Below the pieces are notes generated by a model. It saw only the letters and a list, made by a program, of their open reading frames with translations. It was not told the origin of the DNA and made no database searches. This document shows positions 8,908 to 16,333 of a stretch of 60,775 bases of DNA, piece after piece. The translations under genes were made by a program, and so were the position numbers. Numbering within the stretch: the stretch's first letter is position 1; each line of letters opens with the position of its first letter. This stretch comes from a virus, in the IMG/VR virus record IMGVR_UViG_3300030102_004656, positions 1-60,775 of that record. One strand, 5' to 3'.

Positions 8908-9163
8908 GTTATTTAATTTCTAATTGTTAAGTTAAGTAAGTGCAGACCGCTCCCTATTAGGTCGGTAAAGCGATCTAGTTTCAAAGTTAAGTGAATCTTG
9001 CTTACTAGAACTATTTAAGGCTAGAGCAACCTTACAAAATTCGTTTACATCGTCATAAAAAACTGAACTATTTAATGGCTAGAGCAACCGTTTCGTATGA
9101 CTCACTAAATTTACCCTTATTAATATATTTATGCAAATGGGGATTTTGTAAGTACCTTACTCA
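8908..9163. other. Intergenic region upstream of the capsid gene and plus-strand insert
   Basis: About 255 bases without a credible gene separate the capsid start (minus) from the plus-strand membrane peptide. It holds a duplicated 24-25 bp element (listed separately). The AT-rich stretch around 9110-9135 could hold a promoter, but I cannot assign -35/-10 boxes with confidence. Confidence 0.6.
9008..9089. repeat. Direct repeat of a 24-25 bp element upstream of the capsid gene
   Basis: The sequence gaactatttaa(t)ggctagagcaacc occurs at 9008-9031 and again at 9065-9089, differing by one inserted base. The two copies are 57 bases apart and both lie in the non-coding region. They could be binding sites for a late regulator or a trace of an insertion duplication bordering the plus-strand insert. 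Confidence 0.8.
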
Positions 9164-9250
9164 ATGAAACTACCTATAGATGAAATACCTATATGGGTTT
9201 TTATAATACTGATAATTATGACGTTATCAGTATTGCTTTTCTTGAAATAA
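9164..9250 (+). CDS. 28-residue single-pass membrane peptide
   Basis: A short plus-strand frame starts MKLPIDEIPIW and continues as an uninterrupted hydrophobic segment (VFIILIIMTLSVLLF) ending LK-stop. The segment is about 18 residues, enough for one membrane span with the N-terminus acidic. It lies 14 bases upstream of a lipoprotein gene on the same strand, inside a block where all other genes are on the minus strand. Too short for homology; the pairing and hydrophobicity make it plausible. Confidence 0.5.
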   Translation: MKLPIDEIPIWVFIILIIMTLSVLLFLK

Positions 9251-9264
9251 GGGTATAGTTACCC
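9251..9264 (+). promoter_or_regulatory. Hairpin abutting the lipoprotein start codon
   Basis: GGGTA (9251-9255) and TACCC (9260-9264) form a 5-bp stem with a 4-base loop. The right arm is directly followed by the ATG. It lies between the stop of the membrane peptide and the start of the lipoprotein. It could mask initiation unless ribosomes arrive from upstream, or be a small operator. Confidence 0.5.
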
Positions 9265-9456
9265 ATGAAAAAGAAAATTATAGCATTTGCAGGACTTCTT
9301 TTAATCGCAGCTTCAAGCGTTTCATGTAACACCACAGACGCTAAAGTAGGTTTACCAATTCCTTTTACAGATCCAGCGGTCAGGGTCAATCTTGAAACCC
9401 AAGTACAACCACTACCCCCTAAAATTTGTATAGGTCTTGATATAGTGGAAGACTAA
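9265..9456 (+). CDS. Small lipoprotein, 63 aa
   Basis: The N-terminus MKKKIIAFAGLLLIAASSVS then Cys21 is a textbook lipoprotein signal: a KKK n-region, a hydrophobic core and a lipobox (S-S-V-S-C, slightly non-canonical). The mature part is about 43 residues with VGLPIPFTDPAVRVNLET and one more Cys. It should be exported and lipid-anchored. The reversed strand, partner membrane peptide and flanking repeat suggest a moron expressed independently of the late genes. Possible roles are superinfection exclusion (as for T5 Llp) or an outer-membrane spanin; neither is shown. It is convergent with the 59-residue gene on the other strand, with a 1-base gap. Confidence 0.7.
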   Translation: MKKKIIAFAGLLLIAASSVSCNTTDAKVGLPIPFTDPAVRVNLETQVQPLPPKICIGLDIVED

Positions 9457-9457
9457 T

Positions 9458-9637
9458 TTAATATCCGCTTTTCTTTTTAAGCCTAGATTCAACAGCTTCA
9501 GTAAAAGATTTTTGGGGTTTATCATGAACAAACCCTTTCTTCTTTAACTCAAGGTGTTTCTCATATGTTTTAGCTTGTATGCCCTTCCCAGTTTTTGGGT
9601 CATACATCATATGTGGTTTGAAATCTTTCTTCTTCAT
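9458..9637 (-). CDS. Small basic protein, 59 aa
   Basis: The frame starts MKKKDFKPHMMYDPKTGKG and ends with a basic tail ESRLKKKSGY. Its ATG overlaps the stop of the next upstream gene (ATGA), the same coupling seen along this cluster. It has no cysteine and no membrane segment. It is the last of a run of lysine-rich small proteins downstream of the scaffold-like gene. Function unknown; nucleic-acid binding is plausible from charge. Confidence 0.65.
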   Translation of the reverse strand: MKKKDFKPHMMYDPKTGKGIQAKTYEKHLELKKKGFVHDKPQKSFTEAVESRLKKKSGY

Positions 9638-9900
9638 TTTTTCTTTTTAGTTTTCTTTTTCTTTGAAGCTCTTAAAAAAGCTCGCTTCTCAGCTTCTGTA
9701 TACTTAGCTCTTTGTTTACCTTGAGCCGTAGCTTTTCTTTTTCTACGGGTTCCAGCAGCGTATTGAGCAGCAGTTAAAGACTTTATTGCTTTCTCAGGTA
9801 AATATCTTTCTCCTGTCTCAGAAGATTTCTTACCTGATTTAGTTCTCCACTTCTGTTTAGTCCAATTTTTTAAGGACTTCTGTGACTTCTTTAGAGCCAT
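9634..9900 (-). CDS. Highly basic protein, 88 aa
   Basis: Lys and Arg dominate the protein. It begins MALKKSQKSLKNWTKQKWRT, contains YLPEKAIKSLTAAQYAAGTR and RAKYTEAEKRAF, and ends in an almost pure lysine tract. The YLPxxAIKSLTxxQYAAxxR stretch gives it a recognisable body that I recall from small proteins of other phages. It likely binds DNA or RNA, perhaps packaged with the genome. Start and stop overlap both neighbours by a few bases. Confidence 0.75.
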   Translation of the reverse strand: MALKKSQKSLKNWTKQKWRTKSGKKSSETGERYLPEKAIKSLTAAQYAAGTRRKRKATAQGKQRAKYTEAEKRAFLRASKKKKTKKKK

Positions 9901-10082
9901 TACCTATAACCTCCACCTCTTTTCTTATATTCTTTAGCAAGAAGTTGAGCTTTTCTAGCAGACCACTGACCTGGCCTACCACCTTTAGATCCAGCTTTTA
10001 TACGCTCAAATAAACGCTTACGCATTCCTGGTTTAGTATAATTACCAGCTTCGTTGACTCTTGATTTCTTTTTCATTACCAA
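9900..10082 (-). CDS. Basic protein, 60 aa
   Basis: The sequence contains YTKPGMRKRLFERIKAGSKG and GRPGQWSARKAQLLAKEYKK. Small phage proteins with the pattern KPxLRxRIxxxIKxGxKGGxPGQWSARKAQLLxxxYKxxGGGY are widespread next to capsid genes, and this protein fits that pattern throughout. Function is not established; it is probably a virion or nucleic-acid-associated protein. It overlaps the upstream gene by seven bases. Confidence 0.75.
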   Translation of the reverse strand: MVMKKKSRVNEAGNYTKPGMRKRLFERIKAGSKGGRPGQWSARKAQLLAKEYKKRGGGYR

Positions 10083-10363
10083 AGTTTCTTACACGCCCAG
10101 TAACGAGCACTTAGTTTATCTTTTGCAGTAGCACAATTATGCCTAGACCTAAAGTTTTTACGCCTCTTAGGGTCTTTATGTTGCCTAAAATCTTGGTAAT
10201 CCCGATGACCAAACCCAATCTTTCGGATTTTGTCCCCTTGTTTAGCTAGAACAAAAAACTTTTTCTTACTCCCTGATGGAGCTTTTTTAGGTTTATTAAA
10301 CCCGGGAAACTTTTCTCCTCGGTAACTAACACCACCTGATGGTAATCTCTTAAACTTGGCCAT
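10076..10363 (-). CDS. Conserved phage/virus small basic protein (RHNC motif), 95 aa
   Basis: The C-terminal half has IGFGHRDYQDFRQHKDPKRR, then RSRHNC and SARYWACKKLW. The pattern FG-x-x-x-Y-x-x-[FY]-x-x-HKD-x-x-RR-x-x-[FY]-x-x-RH-x-C, ending YW-x-C-x-x-LW, is one I know from small proteins of phages and of large algal viruses, of unknown function. The two Cys plus His residues could bind a metal. It is one of five small basic genes in a row. Confidence 0.8.
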   Translation of the reverse strand: MAKFKRLPSGGVSYRGEKFPGFNKPKKAPSGSKKKFFVLAKQGDKIRKIGFGHRDYQDFRQHKDPKRRKNFRSRHNCATAKDKLSARYWACKKLW

Positions 10364-10875
10364 TATAAATTATTAAATCGATCTGGTTGACCTATATCAG
10401 GATACAATTTTTTCATCATATCCTTATTTTTCTTATCTTCTTTGCTTTTATTAAACTGTGCCATGAGTATTTTACTCACAGTGCCTATATTTGGTAAAGT
10501 AAAACTAGTTGTCCCCAAAGGAATCGTCATTGTTTTAGGTAGATCAGAACCTTGAACATCTGTAGCAGAAGGCTTAAGATCTTCTTCATCTTCATCTTCA
10601 TCTTCTTCCTTTCCTAAATCAGGGTCATCTTCTTTTTTTGGTTTGGGTTGATCAACCCCTACTAAAATACCTCCTAACTTAGAAGCCGTTTCGTCTTCAT
10701 TACGATCAAAACTAATGTCTTTACCTACATTTCCAGCATCATACTGCCCAATAGTACCCAGTGTAGGGGCAGCTCCAGCAGTTTTTGCTTTGTTATCAAC
10801 CCCCATACCAACGGTACGGAAAAATTCTTCAGTGTCTTTACGACTTTTAACAGCTTGTGCGGATATTTTAGCCAT
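10363..10875 (-). CDS. Unknown protein with acidic linker, 170 aa
   Basis: The family is not recognised. The N-terminus is helical (AKISAQAVKSRKDTEEFFRT). The middle is a long acidic run of Asp and Glu. The C-terminus is helical and basic (KILMAQFNKSKEDKKNKDMM). Its place between the scaffold-like protein and the basic cluster suggests a minor head or assembly protein. The stop overlaps the start of the RHNC protein by one base. Confidence 0.65.
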   Translation of the reverse strand: MAKISAQAVKSRKDTEEFFRTVGMGVDNKAKTAGAAPTLGTIGQYDAGNVGKDISFDRNEDETASKLGGILVGVDQPKPKKEDDPDLGKEEDEDEDEEDLKPSATDVQGSDLPKTMTIPLGTTSFTLPNIGTVSKILMAQFNKSKEDKKNKDMMKKLYPDIGQPDRFNNL

Positions 10876-10909
10876 AGCCTAAAATAAGCTATGAATCTAA
10901 TCTTCGCAA

Positions 10910-12121
10910 CTAGCCTAATGCAGCAGCGATAGCTTCCTCAAAACTCAAATTAGCATTTGCCTTTGAAACATTACTTCCATCAGTAGCAGGAGCCCCCGAC
11001 ATTGTAGGTTCCGCCTCCTCATACTCAGAAAGCTTGTCCATTAGTGCTTCAACCTCTTTCTGAGAAGAAAAATACTGACGTACTATTTTGGGTAGTAACT
11101 CAGCAGCTACTGCCCCATATGCAAAATCTACAGGATGCACCACAGTGGGATCTAATTCTGCTGCTTTTTCTTGTATTTCAGACAGATTTACGTCATCTAA
11201 CCCACTAAGAAAAGGAAGTTTTTCTTTAACTCTGTTAACTACATTCTTTGTCACGTTCTGTCTTAACTGAACTCTTTCAGCTAAATCAGCTTTCTGGCGC
11301 TCTTCTTCAAGAGCTTTTGCCTCATTCAAAGCGACATCAATGTTTTCAAACATTTCTTCTCTCTGCTTTAAAATAGGGTCAATATCTTCTATCATTCGAT
11401 AGATTTTAGCTTTATCCCTAGTAGACATGTTAGGAAAATATTCTTCCAGAGCAGTATCTTGATCTTCCGCATTCTCTAATGCTAAAATATCAATTAATAT
11501 ATCTGGGTTAACATCGTAATGATCCGCCACAGAAGAAGCTGCGTCTAGTATTTCATTGATAGGCTCACTAACCGCTTGCTGATAAGCCTCAGTACTCTCT
11601 AAATCATTGAAAGCTCGGTCTTGCTCATAGGAAGCTAACTTCTCTTGCAAAGCTTCAATGTCTTTGTTCTCCACCATAGCAGACATTTCCTCCAACTTAG
11701 AGGTCTGCTCCTTCGTTAACTGCCTAAGTTCATCCAATTCTGAACGGCTAGTCTTCAATTCAGACTTGAGCTCTTTAAATCTATTAGCTGCTTTAGGGGT
11801 CCAATCGTCTCCAATAGACTCTGTTAAACTCTCAAGAGAGTCTACTTCCTCTTGAACTTCTTCTTTAGGTTCCTCTTTAGCCTCTTCAACTTTTGGCTCC
11901 TCGGTAACTGCTTCGGCTACTTCCTCCTCGGTTTTCGCGGGTTCCTCCGCTACGGGTTCTTGAGCCTCCTCTGTTGGTTTACCAATACTATCAAAAGCTT
12001 GGTCTATAGCATCCAAAAAAGATACATCAGTTGCTGATGACTCCTCTGGTATAGAATCTACAGGATTTGAAACCTCGGCTTCAGGGGCTTCTACTGTTGC
12101 GGTTTCTGTATGTGCATCCAT
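10910..12121 (-). CDS. Scaffolding-like protein, 403 aa
   Basis: The protein is very acidic and mostly helical. It has a Glu/Ala/Val-rich disordered N-terminus (EEPAKTEEEVAEAVTEEPKV), then a coiled coil (ELKSELKTSRSELDELRQLT; KLEEMSAMVENKDIEALQEK), and a C-terminal SFEEAIAAALG. That layout and the position between portal and capsid are those of phage scaffold proteins, which direct shell assembly and are then lost. There is no enzyme motif. It overlaps the upstream 102-residue gene by 31 bases. Confidence 0.75.
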   Translation of the reverse strand: MDAHTETATVEAPEAEVSNPVDSIPEESSATDVSFLDAIDQAFDSIGKPTEEAQEPVAEEPAKTEEEVAEAVTEEPKVEEAKEEPKEEVQEEVDSLESLTESIGDDWTPKAANRFKELKSELKTSRSELDELRQLTKEQTSKLEEMSAMVENKDIEALQEKLASYEQDRAFNDLESTEAYQQAVSEPINEILDAASSVADHYDVNPDILIDILALENAEDQDTALEEYFPNMSTRDKAKIYRMIEDIDPILKQREEMFENIDVALNEAKALEEERQKADLAERVQLRQNVTKNVVNRVKEKLPFLSGLDDVNLSEIQEKAAELDPTVVHPVDFAYGAVAAELLPKIVRQYFSSQKEVEALMDKLSEYEEAEPTMSGAPATDGSNVSKANANLSFEEAIAAALG

Positions 12122-12399
12122 TCTTCGGCTGTGGGTTGGGTGTTATTTGTGTTTTGTAACTTAGTTAGTTTATGTAAATCACTGAAAGCATCACGATATC
12201 CTGCGTACCATGCATGACGTGTGCTGTTAGTTCCTTGATCTGTGGCAATTGATCCGTAACTCGGTCCTGCTGACTCTTTAAGAGTTGCGGAGGCTTCCTG
12301 GAAAGTCTCAGACTCCAAGATATTTCGCAGCTCTTCAACTTTCTTAACATCCTTAAACCACCTATCCAACGGAATAGGCAACGGTATCTTTTTTGGCAT
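12091..12399 (-). CDS. Small head-region protein, 102 aa
   Basis: The protein opens MPKKIPLPIPLDRWFKDVKKVEELRNIL and is helical throughout, with HAWYAGYRDAFSDLHKLTKL near the end. Similar 90-100 residue proteins lie next to portal genes in several phages, but I cannot name the family. It is 2 bases from the portal gene and overlaps the scaffold-like gene by 31 bases, so the order portal, this gene, scaffold is tightly coupled. Confidence 0.7.
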   Translation of the reverse strand: MPKKIPLPIPLDRWFKDVKKVEELRNILESETFQEASATLKESAGPSYGSIATDQGTNSTRHAWYAGYRDAFSDLHKLTKLQNTNNTQPTAEEWMHIQKPQQ

Positions 12400-12401
12400 A
12401 C

Positions 12402-14627
12402 TTATGATTTTTCACGCAACTTCATCGCATTCTCTGCGTCCTTAATTGCTTGATCTTGCTCAAATTTGGCTTGTTTTATCTCCATGTCAAGCTTTGCTTT
12501 CTCCATTGTTATCTGATTTTTTAGCTCACTCTCCCTAATTTTAGCTTCTAACTCAGGATCTGCTTGTGGCTGACCCTCCTGAACAGGTTGTGCCTCCATC
12601 TGCTCACGTTGTAACTTCTCTACCTGCTTAGATGTATTGTAAATCATCTCTTCAGCAAACTGTAAAACCTGCTTAGTCTGCTTAACTAAACTCTCTTGAG
12701 ACGGATCTCCTGCCAAAAGCTGTGCCGTCTGACTCACATGCTGATAAAATGCTTGTACCGTAGCTAAAGACTGCACAGGATCAGATTGACCCATGTTCAA
12801 TTGCTCCAATAACTGCTGTAATGTAGGTAAATGTACAGATAAATGCGTCGCATGTAACTCATTAGCCACAACAGGGACCATCTTACCCTCCATCAAATCT
12901 TGATTCTCAAAGAAAGCTATCTTCGTATCCACTGTAGGCCTCTCCTGCTCCATCTGCGGTATATACCTGTCAGCTAAATCATGCCCCACACGAGTCGCCA
13001 CTATATCCCTAGTCAAATTCTTACGACCCACCTCATCAAATGAACCCGATATTGCTTGCAACTCCCTCAACGCTACCAACCTATTGGCATATGATCCGTT
13101 ACCTATGGACCTAACCGCCTTAGTACGGGCAACATCTAAACTCTTGATAAATGATTCTTGAACCCCTCTCGCAGCACAACGATTATAAAAATCCTGCACC
13201 ATACCATCACGCTTCTTATTGACCACCACCCTACGAACAATCTCCCTAAGTAAACGAGTCCACGATGCATAGAACAAGTTCAAACTCGCTCCAGATAATC
13301 TAGTGCTAACGTCCATGTCAGCTACCACCTGCATCTGATTCCTGTACGGTGAACTCTGCTGCGGTCCGTAAGTGCTCACCGTATCAGTGTTCAAGGCTAA
13401 CTGGTTCGAGATGTCCTCAAGTGCAGGGGTCACTGCGGTACTTAAATTAGGCACGGCTTTAGGTACAATGTTAATGTTCGGAGATAATACCGCATATGCA
13501 CCATAATAAGTGAAACTAAGCTCATCCAACGCCCTTTGGTTTTCGGGCTGAATCATAACGGCTGATCCTAACATAGCCCCATCAATCATCTGACAACGTA
13601 GTCGGTTGCTCGTCTGTATGTGGTTAAAGATTCTATGCCCCAACCCACGAATAGAATGGTAAGTACCATTTGATCCAACACCATATGTAAACATCACATA
13701 GGCTTGTTCAGGCTTTTCATAACGAGAAACCTTGCGGTACATAAACTTCTTAGGTCTTTCTTCAGCCGTAATAAAATGAGACACAGACCCATCCATCTCA
13801 CGTACCCAAAAATGAAGCACGGCTACAGTCGGATTCTGGTAACTCTCATAAATATCATTGTTCTTCATCTCCTGCTGAAGAGTCTCCCAATCAGTGTAGT
13901 TCCTACCTGTGTTCCGCCCCCTAGTCGTGGCGTTGTGCATAATAACACGTTTCACCTCTTCAACATCCCAACCTACACGAGCAGCAGCTTTCGGGTTTTT
14001 TATGAACGCAAATAATTCATGCAAGTGGTATTGTCTACGACCAACCGCAACATCAATAGCCCCTTCATTAGCAGGGGTTTGACGTGGTATCAAGATATCC
14101 GCAAAACTACCCACCCTAAACTTCCAGTCGTCGGGGGTGTCAAAATATGCAACGCCCGTGCCGTGCTTGACGAATGTAGTACAAAGTCGTAGGTAACTAC
14201 TGTGAAATTCAGGCCAACATCTCAACATATGAGTGATCTCTTCTGAGACAATGTCCTCTTGAACCTTGATCTCGGATCTCTGACCCTCTGTTCCACGTAC
14301 CTCAACTAGTGTTTCTAAGGAGGAATACAAGTCCACATAAGCAGACAAAGCGATATCTAGTAACCTTTGGGCTTCCCCAAAATTTAGGTTAGTCTTAAGT
14401 CCTTGCCCACTTTGATTGAGCTGTCCCTGACTATAGGGGTTAGCCCCATCGAACATTGCGTCAACACGGGCACGGTTTACCGACGATTTTTCATCGGCTT
14501 TACGTAAAGCTTCATAAATACCTATGGCACTCTTTACATCTTTAATACGGGCTTCTACAGGTTTGCCTTTGTCATCAAGACTGCCTAAACCTTCAAGAGC
14601 GTCAATAGAATATTTTTCGGTGGACAT
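12402..14627 (-). CDS. Portal protein, 741 aa
   Basis: Length, position upstream of scaffold and capsid, and sequence features indicate the portal, the dodecameric ring through which DNA enters the head. The N-terminal domain has VNRARVDAMFDGANPYSQGQ and LNFGEAQRLLDIALSAYVDL. The middle has FRVGSFADILIPRQTPANEG, and a helical crown is rich in Gln and Glu toward the end (QLLEQLNMGQSDPVQSLATV, EEMIYNTSKQVEKLQREQME). The C-terminal 60 residues are a charged coiled coil. At 741 residues it is larger than HK97-type portals and closer to podoviral ones. It follows the NUMOD4-like gene after 22 bases. Confidence 0.82.
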   Translation of the reverse strand: MSTEKYSIDALEGLGSLDDKGKPVEARIKDVKSAIGIYEALRKADEKSSVNRARVDAMFDGANPYSQGQLNQSGQGLKTNLNFGEAQRLLDIALSAYVDLYSSLETLVEVRGTEGQRSEIKVQEDIVSEEITHMLRCWPEFHSSYLRLCTTFVKHGTGVAYFDTPDDWKFRVGSFADILIPRQTPANEGAIDVAVGRRQYHLHELFAFIKNPKAAARVGWDVEEVKRVIMHNATTRGRNTGRNYTDWETLQQEMKNNDIYESYQNPTVAVLHFWVREMDGSVSHFITAEERPKKFMYRKVSRYEKPEQAYVMFTYGVGSNGTYHSIRGLGHRIFNHIQTSNRLRCQMIDGAMLGSAVMIQPENQRALDELSFTYYGAYAVLSPNINIVPKAVPNLSTAVTPALEDISNQLALNTDTVSTYGPQQSSPYRNQMQVVADMDVSTRLSGASLNLFYASWTRLLREIVRRVVVNKKRDGMVQDFYNRCAARGVQESFIKSLDVARTKAVRSIGNGSYANRLVALRELQAISGSFDEVGRKNLTRDIVATRVGHDLADRYIPQMEQERPTVDTKIAFFENQDLMEGKMVPVVANELHATHLSVHLPTLQQLLEQLNMGQSDPVQSLATVQAFYQHVSQTAQLLAGDPSQESLVKQTKQVLQFAEEMIYNTSKQVEKLQREQMEAQPVQEGQPQADPELEAKIRESELKNQITMEKAKLDMEIKQAKFEQDQAIKDAENAMKLREKS

Positions 14628-14649
14628 GTATTTGTAAATTTAAGCCTTT

Positions 14650-15156
14650 TTAAGCATCAGGCAAGGCTGAATCCTCGCCCCAGGTCTCCTCAACCAATGT
14701 ACGGACTCGCTTGTTTCTTCGGGTTCCGTCCGAATGGTAAAGGGTAACATAGGGGTGTCCACTCATCAAAAACTCTCGAAGCATGTATGCCCCACCTGCA
14801 TTACGCCCTCTTTTGGGTGGGTCAATACAATATACCGCCCCATAGGGGGTGATTACATACCTAGCCCAATCAGGTATCATCTTTACATCGAATAACTCAA
14901 GGATGTCTTGCTTTGTGTATTTTTGGATAGGTTGTTTGAATAAAGCTTGAGCTATTCGTTTAGTATCAAAAGACCAAGATCGGCCGTGGTCATTCCTGAT
15001 AGTGACATAAGTCTTAGAGCAAACTTCTCTAGTTTTAAGTTTCCGCAGGACACCTCTGTGGGTTTTGCGGTAGACATTCCCTTCTTCATCTACGGCATAA
15101 GCCGAAGCTCCGTAAAGGTTTTTGGTTTCAACTTCGCTTTCTTTGATTTCATTCAT
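14650..15156 (-). CDS. NUMOD4-like DNA-binding protein, 168 aa
   Basis: Two copies of a Y-x-V/I-x-x-x-G-x-V-Y unit (YAVDEEGNVYRK; YVITPYGAVYCIDPPKRGRN), each followed by a basic segment and a YVTI/YVTL strand (KTYVTIRNDHGRSWSF; GHPYVTLYHSDGTRRNKRVR), match NUMOD4-type modules usually fused to HNH homing endonucleases. I see no HNH catalytic motif, so it may be a DNA-binding remnant or a regulator. It is the first gene of the minus-strand late block next to the main control region, which favours a regulatory role. That last point is inference. Confidence 0.65.
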   Translation of the reverse strand: MNEIKESEVETKNLYGASAYAVDEEGNVYRKTHRGVLRKLKTREVCSKTYVTIRNDHGRSWSFDTKRIAQALFKQPIQKYTKQDILELFDVKMIPDWARYVITPYGAVYCIDPPKRGRNAGGAYMLREFLMSGHPYVTLYHSDGTRRNKRVRTLVEETWGEDSALPDA

Positions 15157-15259
15157 AAAACTCTTAGATATAGGTTAAGTAATTTACAACATAATGCTGT
15201 AATATGCTAAAGTAGTAGTAGAGAGTTTTAGGAATTGGTCAAGAGCTTTCTTTGTAAAC

Positions 15260-15351
15260 CCACATTTTTGCCCCCACATTTTATCCAGAAAAACCACATT
15301 TTAGGAAAAAAGTTAACTTACCCACACATTTCCCACATTTACGCCACATTT
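15260..15351. repeat. Iteron-like array, six CCACATTT-type repeats
   Basis: Exact CCACATTT occurs at 15260, 15274, 15294, 15333 and 15344, with a variant CCACACATTT at 15322. All are on the same strand and spaced 9-30 bases apart. Short same-direction repeats of this type are typical of initiator or regulator binding arrays. No such cluster was noticed elsewhere in the window. Confidence 0.8.
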
Positions 15352-15583
15352 CTCAGGGGGATAAAATGGCATTAATTTTTTTCTACGCATGTATATATAT
15401 GTATGGCCTGTTGAGAAAAAAAATAGTGGGGGTACGGGTGGTCTCCAGGCCTGAAGCGGTGATCCGTTTTCTATGGTTCATTAATCAATGTTAAATGTTT
15501 ATTGTTCATTATTAATTTTCAAAATGTGACAAAGTTAAGTTTTTTTAAATTTAGAAAATCCATTTTGATACACTGTAATTTTA

Positions 15584-15650
15584 AAAGGCTAATTTTAGAG
15601 AATTAAAAAAAAATTAAATATTAGTTGAAATAATAATACAATTAGCCTTT
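15584..15650. promoter_or_regulatory. 11-bp inverted repeat upstream of the first early gene
   Basis: AAAGGCTAATT at 15584-15594 is matched by AATTAGCCTTT at 15640-15650, a perfect 11-bp inverted repeat enclosing 45 A/T-rich bases. The right arm ends 12 bases before the ATG at 15663. It could be two half-sites of a looping regulator or a transcript hairpin covering the promoter or leader. Confidence 0.65.
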
Positions 15651-15662
15651 ATTAGTGGCACT

Positions 15663-16013
15663 ATGGCAAAGTCCACTAATACCACTGATAAGAACGCTAA
15701 AACTAGCGTTAAAACTATAAATGCAATTATTAGCCAAGTTAATAATCCTAAATCTACAGATTTAGAGATTTTATTGTATTTGTCTAATGAATGGCGGAAT
15801 ACAACAAAACCTAGGTTAATGAAGAAATATGGCATTTCTCATGACACCACCACTGATGATGTTAACAGTTTTAGAGATGCTCTAAATTCTAAAAGTGTCA
15901 TGATGACTGAAGGGGAAACGCTTCAATTTGAAGCCGATAAAATTATATCTAGCACTATTACAAGGGGATCTAGATTACAGAATAAATACGCTTCTAATAA
16001 AGTATTCAAATAA
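15663..16013 (+). CDS. Unknown first early protein, 116 aa
   Basis: The protein begins MAKSTNTTDKNAKTSVKTIN and is rich in Ser, Thr, Asn and Lys, with one helical stretch (DLEILLYLSNEWRNTTKPRL). The family is not recognised. It is the first plus-strand gene after the control region and is followed by its own intrinsic terminator, so it forms a single-gene unit. Such genes in phages often act on the host at once after entry; that role is inference. Confidence 0.7.
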   Translation: MAKSTNTTDKNAKTSVKTINAIISQVNNPKSTDLEILLYLSNEWRNTTKPRLMKKYGISHDTTTDDVNSFRDALNSKSVMMTEGETLQFEADKIISSTITRGSRLQNKYASNKVFK

Positions 16014-16037
16014 CCTCTAAACCATATTAAACCAATC

Positions 16038-16067
16038 GCCTCTAGGGTTTATTCCCTAGGGGCTTTT
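16038..16067 (+). terminator. Intrinsic terminator of the first early gene
   Basis: GCCTCTAGGG (16038-16047) pairs with CCCTAGGGGC (16054-16063) with one G-T wobble, a 10-bp stem around a 6-base loop. TTTT follows. It lies 24 bases past the stop of the 116-residue gene. Confidence 0.75.
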
Positions 16068-16079
16068 GTGGTGTAAAGA

Positions 16080-16289
16080 ATGAGAGTTTTTAACTTAGTA
16101 TTTAATAAAGTTAATCAAGGTCTATTTGAATTGATTAGCGTTTTTTATTTACTAGGAAACTATACCTTTAGAGGATTTAAAAGATGTCTAGAGGGGATAG
16201 AAAAACAGTCGCACTTATTGTTCATTGCCTTTAGGAATGAATTATATTCTATAAATGTTTCTTATTCTGTTTGCTCCTTTATATTTTAG
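16080..16289 (+). CDS. Doubtful hydrophobic protein, 69 aa
   Basis: The frame MRVFNLVFNKVNQGLFELIS continues with hydrophobic and aromatic residues (VFYLLGNYTFRGF). It has no clear ribosome site and starts just after a terminator. Composition is like translated AT-rich non-coding DNA (many Phe, Leu, Ser, Tyr). A small membrane protein is possible but weakly supported. Confidence 0.25.
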   Translation: MRVFNLVFNKVNQGLFELISVFYLLGNYTFRGFKRCLEGIEKQSHLLFIAFRNELYSINVSYSVCSFIF

Positions 16290-16333
16290 AAATAGAATTT
16301 TCTAATTCGATCAATAGCCGATTAGGGGAATTC

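Larger units (their letters stand above)
15157..15662. promoter_or_regulatory. Divergent control region between late and early blocks
   Basis: About 506 bases lie between the divergent NUMOD4-like gene and the first early gene with no credible gene. They contain the CCACATTT repeat array, a near-palindromic TA alternation at about 15390-15406, a poly-A/T tract and an 11-bp inverted repeat (15584-15594 with 15640-15650). This is the most likely place for the earliest promoters and possibly a replication origin. I could not assign promoter boxes with confidence. Confidence 0.65.

Noticed and set aside
11088-12037. Plus-strand frames over the scaffold-like gene
   Set aside because: They are reverse-complement shadows of a Glu-rich gene (poly-Phe/Leu/Ser) with no support.
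15614-15835. Minus-strand hydrophobic frame of 73 codons over the start of the 116-residue early gene
   Set aside because: Hydrophobicity comes from the A/T-rich reverse complement; it would cross the inverted repeat and has no upstream ribosome site.
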